A DNA stretch of 64,000 nt from Pteria penguin (GCA_035048485.1 CM068581.1:6647430-6711429); one strand, 5' to 3'; shown: positions 1 to 26,690, counted from the first letter of the stretch. Numbers and translations are program-made. The notes: generated from the letters alone by a model not told the origin.

Positions 1-260
1 CCAGTCTGATACCCGACAAGATTGCGAGTGTTGTTAGAGGGTCCAGTCTGATACCCGACAAGATTGCAGGTGTTGTTAGAGGGTCCAGCCTGATACCCGA
101 CAAGATTGCAGGTGTTGTTAGAGGGCCAAGTCTGATACCCGACAAGATTGTAGATGTTGATAGAGGGCCCAGTCTGATACCCGACTAGATTGCAGGTGTT
201 GTTAGAGGGCCCAGTCTGATACCCGACTAGATTGCAGGTGTTGTTTGAAGGTCCAGCTTG
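1..260. repeat. 42-bp minisatellite, about 6 copies, running off the left edge
   Basis: Tandem units of 42 bp start at 1, 43, 85 and so on. They share the core CCAGTCTGATACCCGAC and end in GTTAGAGGG. Copies differ by a few substitutions and the last is degraded. The array is cut by the window edge, so its full length is unknown. No coding potential is seen. Confidence 0.95.
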
Positions 261-469
261 TTATTGTGGTTGCTTTGTACATTAGTTATTTCCGTTGCAA
301 ATTAGGTAAAATAAGAGGGACGTCAACATATATGTAAAATAAATCAAGCGCGTTGTCTGATACATTGACTATGTTTTATGACGAGTTCATTGTAGTCTTG
401 TGACCATTGTAGCGACTAATGTGGTGGTTAACATGGGAATGACATTTCAATGTTGACTAGCTTGATTAT

Positions 470-915
470 CATTGGGACTCACGTTGTGTCCAGACTGGTT
501 ATTATTATGGTGTCTAGTTTGCTTTTCATTGTGACTAGAATCATGACTGGCTTGATTACCATTGTGGCTGGTTTTTAGTTAATTAGTATTGTGACTTATA
601 TGGTGCCTAGCTTGATTATTATGGTAACTAGCATTCTATTTTGGTGTCTAGCTTGATTATTATTGTGACTAACATTACATTATGGTGTCTAGCTTGATTA
701 TTATTGTGACTAGCATTATATCATTGTGTCTAGCTTGATTATATTTGTGACTAGCATTCTATCATAGTGTCTAGCTCGATTATTGTTGTGACTAGCATTC
801 TATCATGGTGTCTAGCTTGATTACTATTATGACTAGAATTCTATCATGGTGTCTAGCTTAATTATCATTGTAATTTACAGAGCAAGTAGCATAGTGCCTA
901 GCTTGATTATCATTT
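470..915. repeat. Diverged minisatellite, about 41-bp period
   Basis: About ten imperfect units carry GTGTCTAGCTTGATTATTAT followed by TGTGACTAGCATTCTATCA. Copies near 640-850 are most alike, and the edges fade into unique sequence. It is unrelated in sequence to the 42-bp array just to the left. Confidence 0.85.
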
Positions 916-1030
916 TTCTATTGACCCAAAATTCATCAACGTGCATTAATCATCCATGGGGTTTTTCTAACAATTTGTTCTCGTTTCGTTTGCCTTTGAG
1001 CATCCCCCTTTCCTTATGAAATTCTGCAAC

Positions 1031-1116
1031 CTGATTAAAACCATATCTTTATTCCGCTTCTCTTTATCCGCAATAGGACAAATAGAGAAGCGGAATAAAG
1101 ATATGGTTTTAATCAG
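1031..1116. repeat. Perfect 33-bp inverted repeat (hairpin), 20-bp loop
   Basis: The left arm 1031-1063 and right arm 1084-1116 are exact reverse complements, with a 20-bp loop between them. The arm core is ACCATATCTTTATTCCGC. Complete arm identity implies recent formation or active correction. It lies in an otherwise featureless stretch. A small-RNA precursor is possible but unsupported; a small inverted duplication is equally likely. Confidence 0.93.
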
Positions 1117-1199
1117 ATTGGAAATTCTGGAACCGTGTATCTGCGAATGTAAATAAAGTGTGACTGTGGTACTCATAAAAATGTACCACAGTGGTCATT

Positions 1200-2860
1200 C
1201 ATGGACTTCTGAAAATTTTTTAAAGAGTGGGTGTCCAAAAAGAGCGAAGTAGCCCCCGTTTGATTAGCCAAGTACGCTTTGATTGGCACGATAGCCCATA
1301 ACAGCATAAAATTGCTATCACACATAGCTATGCATATCCAGACTTCGAATGATTACACTACTGTAACATACTATAACCTTTGCGTGTCCTTTTATTCCTG
1401 TTAATATGGACTCGAGACATTTTAAATTGAGAAGAAATTAGAGAATCTAGAAGTAGCGATCATCAGCCTTGATAAGATGGGGATTTCACTATTACAAAAT
1501 CTAGATTGAATTCTGAATAAGACCAGTGTTATCGGGAGGTTCCCGTATACAACACTTGGGTGGTTTAATGTTTTCATGAAAAGAAAGGTTCATAAAATCA
1601 CTTTAATATAATTGAAAAGATAACATCCATAAACGGATGGGTGGTCGAGTACATTTGAAACGTTTAAGGCCTATTATAGACTAATGACTTTTAGATTTCT
1701 CAAGATCTGAATTTAATATTAAGGACAATATAACTATCTGTCGTGAATGACTCAATTTTGATGTAAACTGTTGACAAATTAAAAGGAATCAGCATGAAGC
1801 GCTAAAGCATTGCATTGAATGTTACGCGAGTCGGCATGGATTAAGGTTGTATATAGGAATGAAACACGAGAGGAAAGCCAGAGAAGGAGGCTGTTACGCC
1901 ACCATGAATCCTGTATATATGATGCCCTGACATGTGACAGAAGAAGGACAAAAAGCTGCCAAAATATAATTACAGCATTCACAGAATTAACATAAGTACT
2001 CACGTGCACTTCTATAGCTATCATTGTCAAATACAGTTCATACCAGGTATTAAACATCAGAAAAATATATGTGTGTGGATCATACATTCAAAAACCGAGT
2101 AATTTGAATATCTAATTTCGTTAAGAATTTTAGTTTTTCATTCACCTATTAAAGATTTTAAGAAACAGTTTTCTTGATGTGCACCCAGTACAGTGAAACA
2201 TGCAAATTTGACGGACACTACTATTAACTAAGTATTATTGCATGTATAATTTTGACTGAAAACTATCCAATTTTAACGATATTTTCCGATATAGAAACGA
2301 TGAGAAAGGATTTGACGCCCCAGAATCGAAGATTCGCGGTTATTTAGTTAATGGGCCCGTTAAGCTGTCTCCAGTTAAAACTTTTTTCTTCGCTCCTTAG
2401 ATTCGGCCGATACGTTACTACTGACGTCGATGAACGTGACCACACGTCTATTTGGGAAGAATGACGTATTATTGTCTGGCTACCTTTACTATATATCCTA
2501 ACATGTACATGTAAGTAATTAGCTGTCTACGATTCACGTATCACTGGAAATGGCTAGAGTGTGTAATATGATTCTATGTATCTAGAGTATGGGTAATTCG
2601 GTATGGCATGGTTTCCGAACTTACAAATGTCATGCAAGTCGGTCCACTAAAACATATCAACTCCGCTGTCAGACTAGATAGCTCATACAAAGTCTGAATA
2701 TATGCAAATAAACAGCAATACTATGGAACTTGAAGGATTTCTCTCTTTCTTCTCCCATGACAGTATTGGTCCATCACATATGGCTGGTGTGGTTAGCGAG
2801 CGGTAAATGTTTACTCGTCTGGGGTCTTTACCACCATTTGATGAATGATTCCTCTTTGCT
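1200..2860. other. Unassigned intergenic sequence
   Basis: No gene, repeat family or RNA was recognised. Short ORFs here have no low-complexity-free recognisable protein and no splice context. It is AT-rich unique-looking sequence. Confidence 0.5.
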
Positions 2861-2864
2861 TATC

Positions 2865-3158
2865 AAGCCAGTGTAACTGAGAGGATGAGGCACTCTGCTG
2901 GTTACCTGGACGTCCCAGGTTCGACTCCCGCCATGGGTACACAGTGTTCTGTTTTTCGAAAGAGACAGTGAAAACCGAGGTCCCGTGTCACGGTAAGTAT
3001 GGTTCTAAAAGATCCCTCACTGCTTGGGGTGGGTCCCTTGCAATGCATAAGGCAGATGCCGTCACAATATGCGTGAAATAGTCGTACAGTGACGTAAAAA
3101 AGTAATCAGTACTAGTCAATCTATAACACTAAGAAGTCAATCAATCAATCGTCTTTCC
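2865..3158 (+). mobile_element. tRNA-derived SINE, older copy
   Basis: The head has a B-box-like GGTTCGACTCCC near 2918. It is followed by the body words AAAACCGAGG, TCCCGTGTCA, AAGATCCCTCACTGC and GTGGGTCCCTTGC, a CAGATGC block and a GTGACGTAAA block. The tail is TCAATCAATCAATC. The same words occur in the same order in the copies at 48406 and 55633 (reverse). This copy is more diverged and has extra sequence before the tail. It resembles molluscan tRNA-SINEs of the RUDI/V-SINE or MESC type; the exact family is not decided here. Confidence 0.85.
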
Positions 3159-3229
3159 ATATCAGACTTGTCCGTTTTGCCTGGTTTGTATCAGAGATTT
3201 GAATGTCGTGTACACTTTGTTGTTCATAT

Positions 3230-3694
3230 AGGTTTGTACTGAAGACTTAACGTCCGGTACGATCTATTGTTCATATAGGTTTATAGTATAGGCTAGATGG
3301 TTTGTACTGTAGACTTATGTCGTGTGTAGTCAGTTGTCCGTATAGGTTTGTGCTGAAGACTTTATGTCGTGTGTAGTCTGTTGTCCGTAAAGGTTTGTTA
3401 CTGCTTACTATAGACTAGATGTCGTGTATAGTCTGTTGTCCGTAAAGGTTTGTTACTGCTTACTATAGACTAGATGTCGTGTGTAGTCTGTTGTCTGTAG
3501 AGGTTTGTTACTGCTTACTATAGACTAGATGTCGTGTGTAGTCTATTGTCTGTAGAGGTTTGTTACTGCTTACTATAGACTAGATGTCGTGTGTAGTCTG
3601 TTGTCCGTAAAGGTTTGTTACTGCTTACTATAGACTAGATGTCGTGTGTAGTCTGTTGTCTGTAGAGGTTTGTCAACACTCTAAGAGATTCGAC

Positions 3695-3740
<46 letters not shown>

Positions 3741-5010
3741 ATTTATTTCCTGAATGTTATATGATTATTTATATATGAAATGTGATATCAACTTTGCCAT
3801 CATGTTTGTTTAGCTTTGTATGGAAAGGGCGTTTCATAAGTTTGACAACTTGTGCCCAATTCCAATTTCTCTTATGGAAATAAAATATGTTTAAACTAGA
3901 GGTTTGATACTGCTTACTACAGACTAGATGTCGTGTATAGTCTGTTGTCCGTAAATGCTTGTTGCTGCTTACTATAGACTAGATGTTGTGTGTAGTCTGT
4001 TGTCTGTAGAGGTTTGTTACTGCTTACTATAGACTAGATGTCGTGTATAGTCTGTTGTCCGTAAAGGTTTGTTGCTGCTTACTATAGACTAGATGTCGTG
4101 TATAGTCTGTTGTCCGTAAATGCTCGTTGCTGCTTACTATAGACTAGATGTCGTGTGTAGTCTGTTGTCTGTAGAGGTTTGTTACTGCTTACTATAGACT
4201 AGATGTCGTGTGTAGTCTGTTGTCTGTAGAGGTTTGTTACTGCTTACTATAGACTAGATGTCGTGTATAGTCTGTTGTCCGTAAAGGTTTGTTACTGCTT
4301 ACTAAAGACTAGATGTCGTGTGTAGTCTGTTGTCCGTAGAGGTTTGTACTTTATGTCGTGTGTAGTCTGTTGTCTGTAGAGGTTTGTTACTGCTTACTAT
4401 AGACTAGATGTCGTGTGTAGTCTGTATCCATAGAGGTTTGTACTTTATGTCGTGTGTAGTCTGTTGTCTGTAGAGTTTTGTGCTTTATGTCGTGTGTACT
4501 AGTAGTCTGTTGTCCGTAGAGGTTTGTTACTGCTTACTAACGACTAGATGTCGTGTGTAGTCTGTTGTCCGTAGAGGTTTGTACTTTATGTTGTGTATAG
4601 TCTGTTGTCCATAGAGGTTTGTACTTTATGTTGTGTGTAGTCTGTTGTCTGTAGAGGTTTGTACTTTACGTCGTGTGTACTAATAGTCTGTTGTCCGTAG
4701 AGGTTTGTACTTTATGTCGTGTGTAGTCTGTTGTCTGTAGAGGTTTGTACTTTATGTCGTGTGTAGTCTGTTGTCTGTAGAGGTTTGTACTTTATGTCGT
4801 GTGTAGTCTGTTGTCTGTAGAGTTTTGTGCTTTATGTCGTGTGTACTAGTAGTCTGTTGTCCGTGGAGGTTGGTTACTGCTTAATAACGACCAGATGTCG
4901 TGTGTAGTATGTTGTCCGTAGAGGTTTGTACTTTATGTTGTGTATAGTCTGTCGTCCGTAGAGGTTTTTTACTGCTCACTATAGACTATTAAAATGTCGT
5001 GCACATTCTG
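3230..5010. repeat. 55-bp satellite with a 40-bp shortened variant
   Basis: The full unit of 55 bp contains TACTGCTTACTATAGACTAG then ATGTCGTGTGTAGTCTGTTG. From about 4340 a shorter unit of about 40 bp alternates with it, lacking much of the TACTGCTTACTATAGACTAG part. The array is interrupted at 3673-3898 by a (TC)n run and a stretch ending in an AATAAAATATG tail that looks like a retroposed 3-prime end. About 30 units in all. Confidence 0.95.
3699..3738. repeat. (TC)n microsatellite inside the 55-bp satellite
   Basis: About 20 uninterrupted TC dinucleotides, within the insertion that splits the satellite array. Confidence 0.98.
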
Positions 5011-5764
5011 TTCTTCGTACAGATTTATACTATGAACTTGATGTCGTGTACAACCATTTTGTCATCTTTGATGTTTGTATACGTTTGATAAAGAGAGTAA
5101 GAACATTATTCTTTTGAGATTGTATACTGCATAAGAGTGAATTAGCTATGATTCGTACTGATGGCCAGATAGTATCTCTCTCTGTGAGGGCGAATCTTCT
5201 TTTCATACACTCAGTAAATAAACGCCCCTAAAATGTATATATTGAATTGAAAGTAAGATGTTCCCGATAGAAATTATATTAAAAGAGAGTAGAACGTATA
5301 CATATTCCTATACAGATCCATATACACAATGTAAATATAATGGTCTATATGAAAAATGCAGCTATTTACTGCAGCTTATTTTATATACGTCCGCGATGAT
5401 GTAAGACTTTGATGTAAAATCCTGTTTCATTGAACTTTTTGAGATCATTAAAGTCATCTCTATATATATGTATTATTACAATCCCTTATAACATCGATAG
5501 TCGCTGTGAAAGGGATAGGTGCCAGTGTGTGTGAGGGCTTTCAAGACTCTAACTTGCTCTGCAATCTTTACCGTTCCGAAATCTGTCAAAATTCTAGTTT
5601 AAGTAGTCGAATATGAGATTCATTTTCTGTTTATATGTCCACTGAATCAATCCAGACGAAACAAGTGTCTTGCGACAGAAAATTGATACTAATTGTTAAT
5701 AATTTGAAAATATTATGACATAAATACTGAGAATGTAGAAATATTACATGCATTAGCTAAAATT

Positions 5765-5768
<4 letters not shown>
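5010..5768. other. Unassigned intergenic sequence
   Basis: AT-rich sequence without a recognised gene or repeat. It lies between the satellite and an AT microsatellite. Confidence 0.5.

Positions 5769-5853
<85 letters not shown>
5769..5853. repeat. (AT)n microsatellite
   Basis: Nearly pure AT dinucleotides over about 80 bp. ORFs across it are translation artefacts (IYIYIY). Confidence 0.98.
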
Positions 5854-5854
<1 letters not shown>

Positions 5855-6420
5855 GAATAGGACCAAACTGCATCAGGCACAAATGAATTTAACTATGCTT
5901 AAGTATCGTCTTCTTGGTGCCCACTATGATTAAAATATTAGTCTCCTTAAACATCGATTTAGAAATCCATTTCGTTTTATAATGCATATTTTTTTATCAA
6001 TCTGCACTGGGTATGAGTGAATTTATCATTTTTAACACATTTTCTTGGTGGTTTCTGCATTTTGATCAAATACTTATGATATTCTTTTAACTTAATACCG
6101 TGTATACATACATATCAAGATTATCCTAAAGTGAAATGAATCTCAGTCACATTGACTAAACTGCGTAGCGTACGGGTGTATATAATGAAATATTCAAAAG
6201 CATCCGCTCCCACTGCCCTTTGCAGCTCATTATATCACAATTAACTCATTGTCATTTACTATTATGGTCATTATTACATATCCTTACATATATCTTATTT
6301 AATCATTGTATTTATGAGAATCAATTAAATTCAATTTCAATTTATTCAAATGCCATACAGCATATAGAAAGAACGTAAATACATGCATATATGAGTATAT
6401 GGGAAACAAAAGAAGAGGAA

Positions 6421-6538
<118 letters not shown>

Positions 6539-6772
6539 GAGATTATGGAGGAAAAAACAGTGATTGATATATGTACAAGGTACAAGATGCAGACAGGACG
6601 TTAAATACTTGTGTTTTATATCAATGCATGTGGAGAGCGAAATTCTTTGCAATAGAAGATATATCTCGATCCACACTTACAAATGTAAACATTCATATAC
6701 ACATAAACATAAAAACACTAATATCTATACACACCTAAGAACTGCATTAAGTATATTATGAAGAAGATAACA

Positions 6773-7430
6773 TCACATACACCCCTGTTTACAAGACAAG
6801 TAAAGATATTTCCCAAGGTTTGTTAACTGTTTTACATTATTAATACTAAGTAATTTAACCAATTTAAATACACTAGGCCTTCTATAATAATATGCTTTTA
6901 TATATTGATGTAGCAATGCAATGTATGAAGGACAAACTAATATAAAATGATATTCATTTTCAACCTCGTTTTGATCACAGTATGCACATAATCTGTTACC
7001 CCTTATTTTGTTTACATGTCTACCTTGTTCAATTAACAAATTCTGCGAAGATAATCTAAATTTAGCAATATATTTCTTATGTAACACAGGGATTAATTTT
7101 AACAAGTAATATTGTAAAGTGAAGTTATCAATAAGGTGTTGATAAAGATATCCTGTAGTGGATTTTGAAATCTCAAATAAAATATTCTGTTGAAACAAAT
7201 CTTTGATTCGTTTTTCCATAATATATAAAGTAGATCGGTCGTTCTGTGATTCGTTAAATAAAATATGGTAGACCCAGATGGTTTAGCTTATTGTATATGT
7301 TTTGAATCCATTCATTCTTTCTTTCCATCATATCACCATAGCAGGCCTTAAGAATGCAGTTTGAAGTATTTTTAAACTTTAACCAAAATTTGAATATTTT
7401 TATCCTATGTCGTTTATTTGTCTGTCTAGT
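6773..7430 (-). pseudogene. LINE 3-prime end, antisense remnant
   Basis: Minus-strand translation gives the C-terminal part of a non-LTR retrotransposon ORF. Recognisable segments are IKIFKFWLK and ACYGDMMERKNEW (about 7290-7420, upstream of an in-frame break), then GYLYQHLIDNFTLQYYLLK, a CxxC...H....C cluster with YHFILVCP, and PSVFKLVKLLS near the end. The same segments in the same order occur in the intact ORF at 42803-45256, so this is the same family, 5-prime truncated. No reverse transcriptase catalytic part is present. Confidence 0.88.
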
Positions 7431-7439
7431 TATCCAATC

Positions 7440-8280
7440 AAAATGTTGAATGTTAGGCTTGTTTGGGCATTAGTTTGGAAATAAAGCATCTGTATCTGTA
7501 GAGCTGACAGAGTCGTGATTTCATTTATATCTGAGCGTCATGATCTGGTCCTTAAATATTACTATCCTTCACATTTCAGTAAAATGTCAATTAGAATACT
7601 AATTTCTCTTCAAATTTTCCTGTCTCTCCATTCGTACTGCCCTACCTACACATGTATATATGACCAATTTCAATGTAACCAAGTATTGTACACGATACCG
7701 GCACATCAAACAAAACCGAGAAGGAAAATATTTCTGAAAGGCAATAGAAACATTGCGTAGAATTTAAAGATTTCTAACCGGTAAAGAATTTTGTGATCAA
7801 TATGGGAAATGAAGAAGTAAGCATTTAATATTGTTCGTATTAAAATAATTACGAAATTATTGATTGCGTTTGATAACTTTTTGAAACAGTAAAAAGAATG
7901 TGTACATTGACTCATTCTTGTAAGTAATGAAATAGCAACAGTGATCGGTAACATCAGAGGGCGACTTTGGTGCATGCAAATGATATAGGAATAAAAGTAC
8001 GAATTCTTTAAATTGCTCCTTTGATGTGTTTCAATGTGGGCAACTTAACTCCATTCTCTGTTGTAATGAATGATAAATCTTATGTTTACATTGTTTTAAT
8101 TGTAAGTACATACCAAGACGTTAAGTGATTTTAAAGTAATATAAGAACATATTAAAATTGAAATATATATTATATATAGGACTCTGATATTATATTTGTT
8201 GCTCACAACTACATGTAAACTTGTAGTTCCTATATCTATTTTTGTTTCGCTTAATTTAGTGATTTGTATACAGTTTGGTT
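7440..8280. other. Unassigned intergenic sequence
   Basis: No supported gene. Two short overlapping ORFs near 7515-7975 on opposite strands have no recognisable domain. Confidence 0.45.
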
Positions 8281-8281
8281 T

Positions 8282-8336
8282 TTATTATTATTATTATTAT
8301 TATTATCATTATTATTATTATTATTATTATTATTAA
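8282..8336. repeat. (ATT)n microsatellite
   Basis: Trinucleotide ATT run with one ATC interruption. Confidence 0.97.
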
Positions 8337-8666
8337 TCTTTATTTATTGTGTGTTTGTAATTTTTGCGCCTAAAGAATTTATATAGAAAAAATTTTTTAC
8401 GGTGATAAATGAACGAGTTGTAATTGCCCCGAGTCGTAGAATTATTATACATGTGATATAAATTAACCCACAATTAAATCAAATATTTTAATATGTTTTA
8501 ACATATCAGTTTACCGGGCTCAATCCCTCAAGTAAAAGCGAAGAGGATGTTCTGGGTTAGACCTCATCTCCATCTGTGATTTTCGGTATTCTATATTTTG
8601 AACTTTCTATTGAAAAGTTAATATAAAACCGCGCCAGCGTAAGTCCGTTGAATAGTGAATACAGAA

Positions 8667-8861
<195 letters not shown>

Positions 8862-8869
8862 AGAGACAT

Positions 8870-10770
8870 ACAACACATGTTGTAATCATAAACATGACAC
8901 CGTTGCATTATACATTAGTATGTTGAAGTATTGTTTGAGTACCTTAAGTGGCATGGAGATACAATATATTATGACGTATTTTTTATCTAAAAGAGTAGGT
9001 ATGAAATCCTTCAGAATTTATAAAGTTTTAAATCCAATGGTTCCTAATTTATTTTTATCTGCCGATATTCTGAGACATGCGGGACAGAGTATCTGGTGAT
9101 ATGTAAGAAAGAAACTTTCATCTGACATATTTATATACCACTGCTTGCTTCATTTTCTAAATGGAATGATTTATAGAGTAGACAAGTCTTTCATGGCGGC
9201 AATGACCATTTGACGACATTTTACGGGGCTAATTGTCCATTTAGTGGGGGACTGATATAGGGTGTGAAACTCGGAGAAGTTGTCCCGGATTACACAATGC
9301 GCCATTACCAGGACCGTAAACACAAAGATGCTTTAATTTTATGAAGTTCCACCAATAATTCTTTCCTTCTTCCTGCGCTCCCCGACAGAGTCGAAACCTC
9401 CAATAAAACTTACATAAAGGAGAATGGCGCCCAGCTCAATTTTGAATTAAGTTTTTGCTAACTAGGTGCAAATCTCCGCTTTGATATATTTATTAGGTGG
9501 TATATCCGGTGCTAGTAACGCTCTCATATACCACGGAGAGGAAGGTAGGGGGCGCAAGCGTAGTGCACAATTCACACTTCATTGCAGGAAATACGATGAA
9601 CGTGATGCGCTTTTGACACCTACATGTCCCGGATAGAATAGTGTTGACCACATATGGTGTCTCCCACCTACAAAATGATAATATCATCATATCGTAAATT
9701 AATCTATATAATTCAAATTATTACAGAACGTGATTTTATTCTGATTAGGAGATAATCGATTCAGTTTATGTAAATGTCATACACCATATATAGATGCAAT
9801 GACGTATTTCTTTCATTTTTAAATTATGTTTCAATGTTTGGCGAATAAAAACGTATAGATGAAGTACTTACTGACATAGACCATCTACTAGAAAAAATGT
9901 GGATATAAGATATAACATATGTTTACATTAACGGAATTCGTTTAATTCATATAATTCTACGCACAATATATTTAAAATAGAAAGTTAGTTATATATTTTA
10001 TTGCTATTATCATGGAAGTATAATTTTAACTATAAATCTTTGCTATTATTTTATGTGAAAAGCAATGCATGTATGAATTTATGTTATTTTATGGCAAGGC
10101 AATCTAGTTATTATTCCAGGATAAAATAATAATTAATGTCGAGTTTCTATCAACGCATTAATATATAGTAGTAATTTATTCATTACAAACAATGCAGATC
10201 ATTGATCAAATACCAATATATAAAAACATGTGTATGTAATATAAGAAAATATTAAAACTTAAATAATAGAAATTCCTATGAAGTTTTCCCACGACTTCAC
10301 TCGGTTTGAACCATGAAGTTTTTGACTCTGGGAATGTCATATTTCGGGTCATGTATAACATTGCTATATAGAGAGTACATACCGCTATGAACATTTTACA
10401 GACCCTTTGCAAATCGCTACAATCACAAACTGTATCGGTCTAATACAATTAATTGGGGACACTGTTTATGTAACAATTGTTTAGATATTTTCTCGTCTAG
10501 GTGAAAGTGATTGTAAAGAGCTGACAAGATGTCAAGCAGACGACGTATTAAGCTATCACTTGATCGACAAAATCAGATTATATAAACAAAACTATCAACA
10601 CACACGGTGTCCGTCATTGTCAATCATTAATTGCCCACGAGTGTGCCAATTTTATTTGAAAAATAAAAAGGTGAATATTTGATTAAGAAACAAAATTATA
10701 TAATTCTTTAATCATTTTATTTATCATGATTAAATTATATGATTGAGATTGATATGGTCACAAATTTAGA
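8870..10770. other. Unassigned intergenic sequence
   Basis: Nothing supportable was found. ORFs of 65-95 codons here lack recognisable motifs. Confidence 0.45.
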
Positions 10771-10779
10771 CCATGAACT

Positions 10780-10976
10780 TACACTTAAATAGAGACGGTT
10801 ACTCATTTTTCCTGGAATGCCCTTGTAAGAGCAGCATACTTAAATACTACAAGTATACCAGTCGATTTCAACACACAAATTTACTAAACGGATGCTCCCT
10901 TTACAGTGAAGAAGTCAACACAACCATATTTGATAATGTTCATAAGTTCATTCAAGAGAGTAAGATATCTTCCTGA
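10780..10976 (+). pseudogene. Short LINE C-terminal remnant
   Basis: The 67-codon reading frame contains SFFLECPC, then a spacer, then FDNVHKFIQESK just before the stop. This is the layout of the extreme C-terminus of several bivalve-type LINE ORF2 proteins: a half zinc-knuckle H/F-F-ECP, then a terminal amphipathic segment. It belongs to a different family from the 42.8-kb element. The assignment rests on short motifs only. Confidence 0.5.
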
Positions 10977-10979
10977 TAG

Positions 10980-12655
10980 TATATCACTAGTTATATAATG
11001 ATGATTCATTTCTATGCTTCCTAACCAACCATTATATCCCTCTGTATTATGTTCTTAATTGCCATTAATAAATGACTATTATTATATCACAAAGACATCA
11101 TATCTATTGAGACATACATCTTATATACAATATATTATAATATAGTAATCACATGCACAGTGATAAGAGTCATTAACTACTCACTATATACAATTTAATC
11201 CCTTAATATCATAAGCAGCCAAACACGAAAATATCATAATGAACTTTCAAATAATTTTTTGTTAGACTGTGTCATAATAATTTCCCTCTTTTTTTAATTG
11301 TATTATTTGTCTTTCAGGAGCGAAGCCATTATAAGACATTATCTTGTTGCTAAATCCTGAACTTTTATACAATTGAAAATACAGTTAAATGTGCTCGATG
11401 TCGATAGAAATTGTAATTTAAGTCGTAAGTTAATGATTATTTACGTAAATTCATCTCTCTATAAACAATAAAAAAAGTCGTTCTCATGTACATGTACATA
11501 AGAATTCCAGATTCATGTGCAAAACCCCAGGTAATTAGTAGACTAGGAAATAGGGGGTATAATAAATTAGGAAACAATAATCCTCGATGCTCATATCATA
11601 AAATATGTAAAACAAACAAAAATGTTTACGTCCAACCCCGTGTTTTCTTGAAAAATTATTTACTTTTTTTTATGCTACACTTGATATTTAATGTCTTACT
11701 GAGTTATGCTGCCGTTGTCTTGCGCAATTGTTCCTCTGAAAATTTTGGAATTTTAATCAGTTCTGTTCTAAAAGGAGAGAGAACATTGTAAATAATCTGA
11801 AGATAATCTAGTACGGCGACGGAAAAGTTCACAATAAAACAAATAGTTGATTGACATTCAGTCATAAGACATGAGAACAGAATTCTATATAAAAGTAACC
11901 ACCACATGTAATCCGTAATATAAAGTATGTGATAAAAGAAACCTTAAAAAAAACAGCAGAAAAAGGTCATTGAGAAACAACGTGTAAAATAAACGCAAAA
12001 AGCGTAACAAGTAATATTGTTAACATGTGTAAAATGAAATTTCTATATAATCACAAAATATTATGTGAAATATTTTACTGGAAAATCAATATAAGACAAC
12101 AAACCTTAATCTTAATTTCCACTCAAAAAATAAATCATATTTCATTTCATTCTAAATCCTACCAGTCAAATATACATGTTATTCAACAATAATATACAGT
12201 CGCAATTCCTAAAATGATTACATCGAACTTCGTGAAATTGAAAGTAAAATGGGGAATTGGATTACATTTAAATATACCTATAACTTATCATTTATTTCTT
12301 AAATTTGTCGATTGAATTCTATTATTTATTTACGAGATGGAGACATCCCGATAAAATCAAAAAATTCAATATCGGTTCATATCACAAAATCGTGAATAAG
12401 TTTATCGTGTAAATTTCCGTCCAATGGGACAATAGTGAGTAACGCCTACTGCCTAATCTAGAATTCTGATTGGTCAGTACGGAATGGGGATGTCGGTAAG
12501 ATCAAAAGATCACATGATTAACGTGTACCTGGGTGTTAGTTTGTAAACATGTGTAAGATATTCAACTGAACCACTTTGCAATTTCGATCGAAACGTTTCC
12601 CTAGATAAAAAGAAAAATTCAACAGTATACGATAAAGTTGACAAATAAATTTCCA
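10980..12655 (+). promoter_or_regulatory. Brachyury upstream region and 5-prime UTR
   Basis: Non-coding sequence before the Brachyury start codon. A CCAAT box at 12421-12425 and an inverted one (ATTGG) at 12469-12473 lie 183-235 bp before the ATG, a common promoter-proximal distance if the 5-prime UTR is short. The reading frame of the start codon is closed by TAG at 12602-12604, and no ATG lies between, which supports the start at 12656. No clear TATA box was identified. Transcription start is not determined. Confidence 0.45.
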
Positions 12656-25639
<12,984 letters not shown>

Positions 25640-25960
25640 TAGTGTTAGAAAGTGACCTTTGTCTGTGATAATCCGATGTGCTGGCCATGGCGTAGATGTT
25701 TCTTTGTCAGTAGGAATGTGATTTCCGCGTATCTTTGACAAACGAGGAGACGTTGGTGACGCACAAGGAATGATACCCTGGAACACAGGAGGAAAAAGCT
25801 ACAGACTGTTACCGTTATAGTAGCTTTGTTAGCCTCGTTTGGACACTGTGGCAGGAACGTTGACGATATGTTGATGGAGTTTTGTTTTTCCCCTGTTTTA
25901 TAATCATGCATGTTTATTGATATTGCATATTAAATACATATGATTTATAGAAAATTGCAC
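25640..25960 (+). terminator. Brachyury 3-prime UTR and probable polyadenylation signal
   Basis: About 290 bases after the stop, ATTAAA lies at 25929-25934, followed by T-rich sequence. This is the first plausible poly(A) signal. A longer 3-prime UTR cannot be excluded. Confidence 0.5.
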
Positions 25961-26466
25961 TTGCTTTACTTTTGATATTTTTAAATGTCTCACAACGATA
26001 AAGTATTTATCTTTTTACTTCACATGAGCCGAATACTAAGTAATCAAATGAATAAATTATACACATAGAGATGCGGTCGTTTGTTAAATTCAAACATTTT
26101 CAACTTCTTTGGAACCAATGAAACGATTTTGATGAAACTTGGGTAGGGAAGAAGTGCTTAGGATCTCTTACAAAAATAAATAATTTTCTGCCAGACTTGT
26201 CAAGATGGATCAAGGTGGAGACTACAAACAGACTCAAAGGATGCCCCCTCCCTCTTGACAAACCAGTTGCATAGATCGAAAAACTGTATTCATCAAAGTT
26301 ATCTATAAGGTTGTCTAGGAAAGGGCTTATTGCTTTTCGTTCCTTTCAGAAATTTAAAAAGTTTGGTACTTTTTATGCACTTCAAACTAACTGATTTGCA
26401 CATTTCAAATAATATTTCCAATTTCTTTAAATTCCTACCACCAAACACATGCGTCTGAGAAATCGT

Positions 26467-26501
<35 letters not shown>

Positions 26502-26625
26502 CATTATCACCAAGATTCTTATGCGTGTGTATCAAAATGTAAAATCTGATAGGAACATTTAACATTGTCAAGAAAAATGACTCCGCAGGAGAAATAATTT
26601 TCAAAATTAAATTTCTCAGGAATAC

Positions 26626-26690
<65 letters not shown>

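Noticed and set aside
1..5010. CRISPR array
   Set aside because: The tandem units have no unique spacers between repeats, and the DNA is eukaryotic; these are minisatellites.
12496..12515. TCF/LEF site upstream of Brachyury (Wnt control)
   Set aside because: The sequence reads ATCAAAAG, one A too many for the core ATCAAAG; insufficient support.
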